In this document: positions 56,882 through 62,670 of the stretch, in pieces
Position numbering within the stretch: position 1 is the first letter of the stretch
Layout: each line of letters starts with the position of its first letter
Assembly (NCBI RefSeq): GCF_900496965.1
Contig: NZ_UFQB01000020.1
Span: 62,001 to 126,000, forward strand
Direction: 5' to 3'
Source: Achromobacter agilis
GTDB taxonomy: Bacteria; Pseudomonadota; Gammaproteobacteria; Burkholderiales; Burkholderiaceae_B
Length of the DNA stretch: 64,000 nt
Translations under genes and position numbers: made by a program
The notes under the pieces: model-generated
Told to the model about the DNA's origin: nothing
The model's input: the letters and a program-made list of their open reading frames with translations, nothing else
The model's database searches: none

Positions 56882-56932
56882 GCGCGCATGGCCTCAAGGC
56901 CCGACCGCAAGGGCCGGATCCCTGGCTGACGT

Positions 56933-57148
56933 TCAGCCTGGCTGGCAGATCGCCGCGTCATCGTGCCGATGCGCGGCGGGCGTTGTCGAGCGCAGCGGTT
57001 GCAGCCGCGCGTTGCGGAACGGCGCGAAGCACTCGGACCACGACGAAGGGAACAACGGGGTGGCATGCCGCAAGGCGTCGCGGCGGGCGTAATGCGTCAG
57101 CAGCTGCTGACCGATCGGGGCGTCTCCCAGGGGATGGCGGGTATTCAT
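56933..57148 (-). CDS. Possible small protein, unsupported by family
   Basis: 71 residues beginning MNTRHPLGDAPIGQQLLTHY, rich in His and Arg. The ribosome site is weak (CGGAA). It is divergent from the oxidase gene. No family is recognised and the composition is only moderately coding-like. It may be a chance frame, so the call is tentative. Confidence 0.3.
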   Translation of the reverse strand: MNTRHPLGDAPIGQQLLTHYARRDALRHATPLFPSSWSECFAPFRNARLQPLRSTTPAAHRHDDAAICQPG

Positions 57149-57300
57149 GGTATTTCCGTATTGCATTGAAAGTGTATTCAGTGTACCAGCATCGGCCACC
57201 CGATGCCAGCGCCGCCCGAAATGCCGCAAGTGCTTGATCTGTATGGGCTGTCCCCGTTTTTAGATGGGTTCTTCGGGATTGCCCTAGCAGTCCAAAAGAG

Positions 57301-57321
57301 TAGACGGTATACAATGTTCAT
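57301..57321. promoter_or_regulatory. GTATAC-centred site before the diiron oxidase gene
   Basis: GTATACAATGTTCAT at 57307-57321 is identical over 15 bp to 62599-62613 before the aldehyde dehydrogenase gene. The GTATAC core is a typical FCD-GntR operator centre. It lies 55 nt before the oxidase ATG. Binding by the GntR protein encoded at 59183 is inferred. Confidence 0.65.
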
Positions 57322-57375
57322 CATGCCCGGGCTGAGACAGGCCTGGAATCCTCCCCACTGGACCTGGAGCGCGTC

Positions 57376-58107
57376 ATGGCTGAACTGATGAACCGAGATG
57401 AATTCCGTACCGCGTTGGAAAACGCGATCAAGGGCAAGAGCGCCAATGCTTCGCCGTTTTCGATAGCCTGGGCAGAAGGCAAGCTCAGCCGCCAGCACCT
57501 GCAGCGCTGGGCGGAGAACCATTACCACTATGTGGGCCCCTTCGCCGACTATCTGGGCTATCTGTACGCCCGCACGCCCGACACCTATACCGAGGCCAAG
57601 GACTTCCTGCTGGCCAATATGTATGAAGAGGAGATCGGGGGCGACCGCCACACGGACCTGCTGATCCGTTTCGCCGAAGCCTGCGGCACGACCCGGGAAC
57701 GGGTGGTCAACCCCGACAACATGTCGCCCACCACGCGCGCGCTGCAAAGCTGGTGTTACGCGGTCGCCATGCGCGAGGACCCGATCGTGGCCGTGGCCGG
57801 CCTGGTCGTGGGCCTGGAATCGCAGGTGCCCTCCATCTACCGCAAGCAGACGCCCACGCTGCGCGAAAAGTACGGCTTTACCGACGAGGAAGTGGAATTC
57901 TTCGACCTGCACATCGTGTCCGACGAAATCCACGGCGAACGCGGCTACCAGATCGTGCTGGAGCATGCCAACACGGTGGACCTGCAGCAGCGCTGCCTGA
58001 AGATCTGCGAAATCGGCGCGCAGATGCGGCTGCTGTACACCACCGCGCTCTACACCGATTACGTGCAGGACGATATTGCACTGCCCGAGCTGGGCCTCGC
58101 CGCCTGA
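57376..58107 (+). CDS. Heme-oxygenase-like diiron oxidase (HDO; TenA/PqqC superfamily)
   Basis: 243 residues of the all-helical TenA/PqqC fold. It carries the full diiron ligand pattern of HDO enzymes such as CADD: E85 and H92 in MYEEEIGGDRH, E148 in GLESQVP, then H179, D183 and H186 in DLHIVSDEIHGERG. The spacings (7, 56, 31, 4, 3) are close to CADD's, unlike cofactor-free PqqC or thiaminase TenA. HDO enzymes activate oxygen at a diiron site and cleave C-C, C-N or similar bonds of small acids or amino acids, often releasing an aldehyde. It is followed by two ferredoxin genes, plausible electron donors. Substrate unknown. Confidence 0.85.
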   Translation: MAELMNRDEFRTALENAIKGKSANASPFSIAWAEGKLSRQHLQRWAENHYHYVGPFADYLGYLYARTPDTYTEAKDFLLANMYEEEIGGDRHTDLLIRFAEACGTTRERVVNPDNMSPTTRALQSWCYAVAMREDPIVAVAGLVVGLESQVPSIYRKQTPTLREKYGFTDEEVEFFDLHIVSDEIHGERGYQIVLEHANTVDLQQRCLKICEIGAQMRLLYTTALYTDYVQDDIALPELGLAA

Positions 58108-58172
58108 ACTTCCGGCGCGGACCGTCCGGCGGTTTCGCCGGGCGGCCGCCGGGTTGCTGATCCTGGAGAACC

Positions 58173-58472
58173 ATGCCTACCGTTGTATTCCATAAAGGCG
58201 GCCAGACCTACACCGACGTGGTGAAGGAAAACACCAATCTGGTGGTGCGGGCCGGCATCAAGCAGTTTCCGTATCCGCATCTGCGCTACGAATGCGGCAT
58301 GGGCAAGTGCGCCAAATGCGCCTGCCGCGTGCTGGCCGGGGCCGAACAGCTGCCTCCGGTGAACTGGAAGGAAAAGAAACAGCTGGGCGATCGCATCGAA
58401 CAGGGCTACCGGCTGGCCTGCCAGTTGTGGCTCAACAGCGATATCGAGCTGACCCAGGACGTGGAGGCATAG
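58173..58472 (+). CDS. Plant-type 2Fe-2S ferredoxin (first)
   Basis: 99 residues. Cluster ligands are C41, C46 and C49 in ECGMGKCAKC, with the fourth C83 in LACQLW, the plant-type C-x4-C-x2-C...C pattern; C51 is an extra Cys. A GGAG site lies 5 nt before the ATG. It lies 65 nt after the oxidase gene with a small hairpin (CCGGCG-GTTT-CGCCGG at 58126) between, which could tune relative expression. Likely donates electrons to the oxidase. Confidence 0.88.
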   Translation: MPTVVFHKGGQTYTDVVKENTNLVVRAGIKQFPYPHLRYECGMGKCAKCACRVLAGAEQLPPVNWKEKKQLGDRIEQGYRLACQLWLNSDIELTQDVEA

Positions 58473-58477
58473 CGGCG

Positions 58478-58804
58478 ATGGACCCGGTATATGTCATCCT
58501 GACCACCAAGCCCGGTGTGTTCCGCACGGAAACCGGCGCCGAGGTGGACATCATCGAAACCTACGACTACGTGTTCTACGGCCGCGCGCTGGCGGAATAC
58601 CGCATCGCCCGGCTGCATGGGGAGACGAAGCTGATCGTCACTGAAGAGACGCCGCCGTACGTGGTGAACCGCGTGCCGTCCAAATTCCTGGAGAAGTTCG
58701 GATCGGTGGAAGCCGCCCGCAAGGAGCTTGCCCACCTTACGCGCTTCGGCAGCATGGAATCGACCCTGACGCTGCGCTCAGGCGCCGTCCCCGCGGAGCA
58801 CTGA
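58478..58804 (+). CDS. Unrecognised small protein between two ferredoxins
   Basis: 108 residues with no Cys, no signal peptide and no membrane helix. The first half is beta-rich (YVILTTKPGVFRTETGAEVD; then VFYGRALAEYRIARL), the second half helical (FLEKFGSVEAARKELAHL). It starts 6 nt after the first ferredoxin and ends 6 nt before the second, so it is in the same operon. I do not recognise a family. A role as coupling or scaffold subunit for the oxidase or ferredoxins is inferred only from position. Confidence 0.75.
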   Translation: MDPVYVILTTKPGVFRTETGAEVDIIETYDYVFYGRALAEYRIARLHGETKLIVTEETPPYVVNRVPSKFLEKFGSVEAARKELAHLTRFGSMESTLTLRSGAVPAEH

Positions 58805-58809
58805 ACATC

Positions 58810-59151
58810 ATGGTCCAAATCACATTCATTTCCAATGGCGGCATGGTTGCGACGGCGCCCGAGAACAGCAATCTGCTGCGGGTGTCGCTCAAGGAAAAGG
58901 GCGGGATTCCGTTCAAATGCGGGGGCGGCCTGTGCGGCACCTGCAAATGCCGCATCGAAGAGGGGCTCGAGCACACCGACGCCATCAAGCCCAAGGAGCG
59001 CAAGCACCTGCGCCCCGAGGATTTCGAGGCGGGTTACCGCATGGCCTGCCAGACCTTCGTGAACGGCGACATCAAGGTGTCGTGGGTGGTCCAGAACGGC
59101 AAGGGTATCGTGGTGGGTGCGCCCGCCGATCCCGTGCAGGCCGCGACCTGA
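58810..59151 (+). CDS. Plant-type 2Fe-2S ferredoxin (second)
   Basis: 113 residues. Ligands C37, C42 and C45 in FKCGGGLCGTC and C80 in MACQTF fit the plant-type pattern. It differs clearly from the first ferredoxin (they share mainly the Cys framework), so the two probably have different partners or potentials rather than being a recent duplication. No reductase gene is nearby. A hairpin terminator follows. Confidence 0.88.
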   Translation: MVQITFISNGGMVATAPENSNLLRVSLKEKGGIPFKCGGGLCGTCKCRIEEGLEHTDAIKPKERKHLRPEDFEAGYRMACQTFVNGDIKVSWVVQNGKGIVVGAPADPVQAAT

Positions 59152-59155
59152 GGAC

Positions 59156-59179
59156 GGCGGCCCCGCGCCCGGGGCCGCC
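59156..59179. terminator. Bidirectional terminator hairpin
   Basis: GGCGGCCCC (59156-59164), loop GCGCCC and GGGGCCGCC (59171-59179) form a perfect 9-bp stem in the 31-bp gap between the convergent second ferredoxin and GntR genes. Confidence 0.7.
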
Positions 59180-59182
59180 CGG

Positions 59183-59902
59183 CTACGCCACGGAGGCGTG
59201 CTGCGCCTGTTGCGCCTCGGTGTAGGCCTTGGCGGCATTGTGCACGTGCTGGCTGGCCAGCAGCGCGGCCAGGTCGCCATTGCCGGCGATGACGGCGTTC
59301 AGGATCTGGGAGTGTTCGTCCCAGTTCTGCTTGGCGCGGTGCATGTTGCTGGGCGCGAACAGCAGCGCGGTGCGGTCGCGCAGCGAACGCATCAGGTCGG
59401 TCAGCACCATGTTGCCGCCGATGGTGGCGAGCATTTCGTGGAACTGCGAATTCAGGGCCAGGAACTTGTCCAGCTGCTCGCTGCGCGCGGCTTCCGTGCC
59501 TTCGCGCAGGAAGGCTTGCAGGCGCTCTACCGTCTTTTCGTCGCGACGCTGCGCCGCGAGCTTGGCGTTCAGCCCTTCCAGGGTGGCGCGCACTTCCACC
59601 ATATCGTAGGCGACCGCGTCGGACAGGACCGACACGGACGCGCCGCGCCGCGGCTCGATGGTGACCAGCCCTTCGGCGGCCAGCGCGCGCAGCGCCTCGC
59701 GCACCGGGATGCGCGACACGCCCATTTCCTCGGACAGGCGCCCTTCGACCAGGCGGTCGCCGGGCGTGAATTCGCCGCTGAGGATGCGTTCGCGCAGTTT
59801 GTCGCGGATGACGGCAAACAACTGCGGATGCTGCTCCCCGATCTTCAGCGGGGCGGAATGCTGCGCGGCTACAGCTTGCGGGCTGACGGGAAGAGTGGTC
59901 AT
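59183..59902 (-). CDS. GntR family transcriptional regulator, FCD (FadR) type
   Basis: 239 residues from the ATG at 59902 (MTTLPVS); in-frame ATGs at 59938 and 59977 are alternatives, but 59938 overlaps the ATACAATG site, so autoregulation favours the later start. The winged helix is at about 28-92 (RERILSGEFTPGDRLVEGRL, EEMGVSRIPVREALRAL). The FCD ligand domain follows with MVEVRATLEGLNAKLA near 100 and metal-type His in NSQFHEMLA and NWDEHSQIL. It is the likely regulator of the oxidase, permease and dehydrogenase genes around it. Confidence 0.9.
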   Translation of the reverse strand: MTTLPVSPQAVAAQHSAPLKIGEQHPQLFAVIRDKLRERILSGEFTPGDRLVEGRLSEEMGVSRIPVREALRALAAEGLVTIEPRRGASVSVLSDAVAYDMVEVRATLEGLNAKLAAQRRDEKTVERLQAFLREGTEAARSEQLDKFLALNSQFHEMLATIGGNMVLTDLMRSLRDRTALLFAPSNMHRAKQNWDEHSQILNAVIAGNGDLAALLASQHVHNAAKAYTEAQQAQHASVA

Positions 59903-59935
59903 GGCGAGCAGGTTTGGCGTAATGGATACAGTCTC

Positions 59936-59943
59936 CATTGTAT
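59936..59943 (-). promoter_or_regulatory. Partial operator-like motif before the GntR gene
   Basis: On the minus strand ATACAATG matches 8 bp of the GTATACAATGTTCAT sites at 57307 and 62599. A nearby inverted repeat AATGGA/TCCATT is at 59921-59939. Autoregulation is inferred. Confidence 0.4.
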
Positions 59944-59981
59944 TACCGGGTGTGGCCGGGCGTGGACGGGGATGCAAGGCA

Positions 59982-60725
59982 TCAGCCGCCCCAGAACGCC
60001 TTGACCAGCACCCCCAGCGCGCCCAGGGCGCACACCGCTAGCAGCACGCCGCGCACCGCGCGCGGGGGCAGGCGGTTGCGAAGCCGGTTGGAGACCGCAA
60101 AGCCGGCCAGCAGGAAAGGCGCCAGGCTGAGCGCCAGCCCGGCGTGGTAACCCGTATACCGCTTGGCCAGCGCCAGCATGGCAAGCGAAAAAACCGATCC
60201 CAGGAAGAGCACCATGCCTAGCGTGGCGCGCAGGCGCGGCGGCGCGGCATGCTGCATCACGATGGCGATCGGGGGAGCGCCCACGGAGGTCATCGTGCCC
60301 ATGATGCCCGATGCGATTCCCGCGCCGGAAACGCGTCCCGGCGTTGCGGAGAAGCGCAAGCCGGCCGCGCTGATCACGACGGCCACCAGGATCAGGCCGG
60401 CGAACAGCGCGCCCAGCGCCTGCGGGGCGAAGCGCGTCATGGCGTAGATGGCGATCAGCGTGCCTACGGCGCGGCCGGCCAGTGCGTACGAGACGGACGG
60501 CCAGTGGATTGCCGCGCGTTCGCGCAGCGCGGTCAGCAGGGAAATGCAGCCGCCCAGCGTCAGCAGGGGGCCGGGCGCCAGCTGGGGGAAGAACATGGCG
60601 GCCACGGGGGCCGCGAACATCGCGAAGCCGACGCCGCCCACGCCCTGCGCGATCGCGGCGCCGAACACGACGACGGCCATAGTGGCGTATTGCAGGAGGT
60701 CGGGGTACGGCAGGGAGGGTGTCAT
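59982..60725 (-). CDS. TauE/SafE family sulfite/sulfonate-type permease
   Basis: 247 residues from the ATG at 60725; the longer frame upstream crosses AT-rich promoter sequence. About seven to eight membrane helices. The TauE/SafE repeats are visible as GAAIAQGVGGVGFAMFAAPV near 20 and GIASGIMGTMTSVGAPPIAI near 132. Members export sulfite or sulfoacetate-type anions or import carboxylates. It is divergent from the large permease and likely in the same regulon. Substrate unknown. Confidence 0.85.
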   Translation of the reverse strand: MTPSLPYPDLLQYATMAVVVFGAAIAQGVGGVGFAMFAAPVAAMFFPQLAPGPLLTLGGCISLLTALRERAAIHWPSVSYALAGRAVGTLIAIYAMTRFAPQALGALFAGLILVAVVISAAGLRFSATPGRVSGAGIASGIMGTMTSVGAPPIAIVMQHAAPPRLRATLGMVLFLGSVFSLAMLALAKRYTGYHAGLALSLAPFLLAGFAVSNRLRNRLPPRAVRGVLLAVCALGALGVLVKAFWGG

Positions 60726-60953
60726 GCCTGGAGATGTATTTTTATGTATACGGTAGTCTATCCATGATTTTGCAAAATTTACTGGTCTGCGTAAAAAATT
60801 AGGGTAATCCCCTGATTTTTTGACATTATTCAAGGATTTTTCAGAATTATCGCTTTCCCTAGGCGGTGCATATTTTGATTGGTATAGCTCAAAACGAAAT
60901 ATAGTATACCGATTGTGGCGATCCAACAGCCACGCCTATAAGGGGAATCGCGC
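60726..60953. promoter_or_regulatory. AT-rich divergent promoter with two GTATAC sites
   Basis: A 228-bp AT-rich gap between the divergent TauE/SafE and large permease genes, strikingly less GC-rich than its surroundings. GTATAC cores lie at 60746-60751 (21 nt before the TauE/SafE ATG) and 60904-60909 (45 nt before the permease ATG), with extensions GTATACGG and GTATACCG. A TTGACA is at 60820-60825 with an AT-rich -10 candidate near 60845. Control by the FCD-GntR protein is inferred. Confidence 0.6.
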
Positions 60954-62486
60954 ATGCAATCGGACGTAGTCCTCAACGCTGCTCATTGGATGTATCTATT
61001 CAGCGTGGCCGCCATCATCCTGACGATGATCCTGCGGGCCAATGTGGTGGTGCCTTCGGTCATCGGCACCTTCCTGGTGGTGTTCGCCATTACCGGCAGT
61101 CCTATTAGTGCGCTGATAGGCATCTTTTCGGCCAGCTTCGTGGCCGCCAAGGAGCTGTTCAATATCTTCCTGGTCATCACGTTCATGACGGCGCTGCTCA
61201 ACGCGCTCAAGACCTTGCAGGCGGACGTGCGCATGGTGCAGCCCTTTCGCCGCGTCATGCGGGGCGGGCATTCCTCCTTCGTCATCATTGCCCTCTGTAC
61301 CTATGTGATTTCCCTGTTCTTCTGGCCCACCCCCGCGGTGCCGCTGGTCTCCGCCATCCTGCTGCCCGCGGCCATCGCGGCCGGCCTGCCACCGCTGGCG
61401 GGGGCCATGGCCATCGCCATCGCCGGCCAGGGCATGGCCTTGTCCTCGGACTACGTGATCGGCGTGGCGCCGAGCATCAGCGCCAAGGCGGCGGGGGCGG
61501 CGGTCAGCGCCGGCGTGGTGGCCGACCGCGCGCTCGTGCTGTCGTTGATTACCGGGGCCGTGGCCCTGACGGCCGCCTACCTGCTGATCCGCAAACACAT
61601 CGTATCCGCCGATCCGGCGCTGCTGTCCGCCTGGCAGGCGCGCGCGCAGGACGGCAGCCTGGCGCGCGTCGAGCAATCGGGCTCCTTCGACAAGGCAGAG
61701 CTCGCGCGCGGCACCATGGGCGCCGATCCGGCCCTGCCCCGCGAGCCGGAACTGAGCGGCGAGGAACGGCGCCGCGTGCGCTGGTCCAAGACCTTCGCCG
61801 TCGTGACCCCGCTGGCGTTCCTGGGCGTGATCGCGGTGATGGTGCTGCCGCGCCTGTTTCCGTCCCTGCCGGCGCTGCGCGGCGGTGATGCGGCGGCGCT
61901 GGTGGGCGGCGTGGCCTTTGTCGTGATGATGCTGGTGACCCTGGCGGCGGAAGGGCCGCGCAAGATGCTGGATGTCTGTCCGGAGCATGTCACCGACGGC
62001 TTCGTGTTCGCTTTCAAGGCCATGGGCTCGGTGCTGCCGATCGCGGGCTTCTTCTTCGTCGGCGCCAACGAAACCGCCGCGCAGATCCTGGGCGTGCCCC
62101 AGGCGCAGGCGCCGGGGCTGCTGTTCGAAGTGATTTCGGCGGGCCAGCACCTGATCCCCGAGAACCATTTCCTTGTGGCCTTCGGCGTGTTGCTGGTCGG
62201 CATGATCACCGGCATCGACGGCTCGGGCTTTGCCGGCCTGCCGCTGACCGGCACCCTGTCCGGCGCCCTGGGGCCGGTGGTGGGCGTGGATCCGGCGACG
62301 TTGGCGGCTGTCGGGCAGATGGGCGCGGTCTGGACCGGCGGCGGCACGCTGATCGCCTGGTCTTCGCTGATCGCGGTGGCGGGCTTCGCGCGGGTGAACG
62401 TGCTGTCCCTGGTGCGCGCCCTGCTGTTGCCGGTGTTGCTGGCGCTGTCTATCTCGACGATCTGCGCGGTGCTGATCTGGCGTTGA
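60954..62486 (+). CDS. Multi-spanning solute permease of uncertain family
   Basis: 510 residues with about 12 membrane helices and a cytoplasmic loop around 215-270. Notable segments are FVVFAITGSPISALIGIFSA near 36, the polar helix AIAIAGQGMALSSDYVIGVA near 152 and GVLLVGMITGIDGSGFAGLP near 412, which look like re-entrant transport motifs of ion-coupled anion carriers (ArsB/NhaD or DctM-like). An AGGGGAA site precedes the ATG. I cannot assign a precise family. It is followed by a terminator and then the aldehyde dehydrogenase gene. Uptake of the pathway substrate is the likely role. Confidence 0.75.
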   Translation: MQSDVVLNAAHWMYLFSVAAIILTMILRANVVVPSVIGTFLVVFAITGSPISALIGIFSASFVAAKELFNIFLVITFMTALLNALKTLQADVRMVQPFRRVMRGGHSSFVIIALCTYVISLFFWPTPAVPLVSAILLPAAIAAGLPPLAGAMAIAIAGQGMALSSDYVIGVAPSISAKAAGAAVSAGVVADRALVLSLITGAVALTAAYLLIRKHIVSADPALLSAWQARAQDGSLARVEQSGSFDKAELARGTMGADPALPREPELSGEERRRVRWSKTFAVVTPLAFLGVIAVMVLPRLFPSLPALRGGDAAALVGGVAFVVMMLVTLAAEGPRKMLDVCPEHVTDGFVFAFKAMGSVLPIAGFFFVGANETAAQILGVPQAQAPGLLFEVISAGQHLIPENHFLVAFGVLLVGMITGIDGSGFAGLPLTGTLSGALGPVVGVDPATLAAVGQMGAVWTGGGTLIAWSSLIAVAGFARVNVLSLVRALLLPVLLALSISTICAVLIWR

Positions 62487-62506
62487 AGCGGCCGTCCGGC
62501 GGGCTG

Positions 62507-62528
62507 GAGGGTCCCTGCGGGGACCCTC
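62507..62528 (+). terminator. Hairpin after the permease gene
   Basis: GAGGGTCCC (62507-62515), loop TGCG and GGGACCCTC (62520-62528) form a perfect 9-bp stem 20 nt after the permease stop. No long T-run. It separates the permease from the dehydrogenase, which has its own GTATAC site. Confidence 0.65.
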
Positions 62529-62592
62529 TGCGCTTGAGGACAGCCGCAAGGCTGGCCGCCAACCAGGGGTTTTCACGTATCGCCCTATATTG

Positions 62593-62613
62593 ATTAAAGT
62601 ATACAATGTTCAT
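62593..62613. promoter_or_regulatory. GTATAC-centred site before the aldehyde dehydrogenase gene
   Basis: GTATACAATGTTCAT at 62599-62613 is a 15-bp exact repeat of 57307-57321 before the diiron oxidase. It lies 57 nt before the dehydrogenase GTG, at almost the same distance as in the oxidase promoter. Confidence 0.65.
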
Positions 62614-62670
62614 AAGCCAACTCGCCGCCTGTCCGGCGGCACGCCTGGCATAGCCAAAGGAAGCGCTCCC

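Larger units (their letters stand above)
56882..57375. other. 494-bp region with regulatory site and one possible small gene
   Basis: Between the DUF2809 gene and the diiron oxidase gene. It holds a possible 71-residue minus-strand frame (56933-57148), AT-rich sequence from about 57150 and the GTATAC site at 57307. The leader before the oxidase ATG has the word GCTGAGA but does not form a TPP riboswitch pattern. No other feature was recognised. Confidence 0.5.

Noticed and set aside
57331-57365. GCTGAGA word in the oxidase leader, recalling a TPP riboswitch
   Set aside because: The remaining conserved TPP elements (the GAACCTGAT-like segment and the paired stems) are absent, and neighbouring genes are not thiamine genes despite the TenA-like fold.
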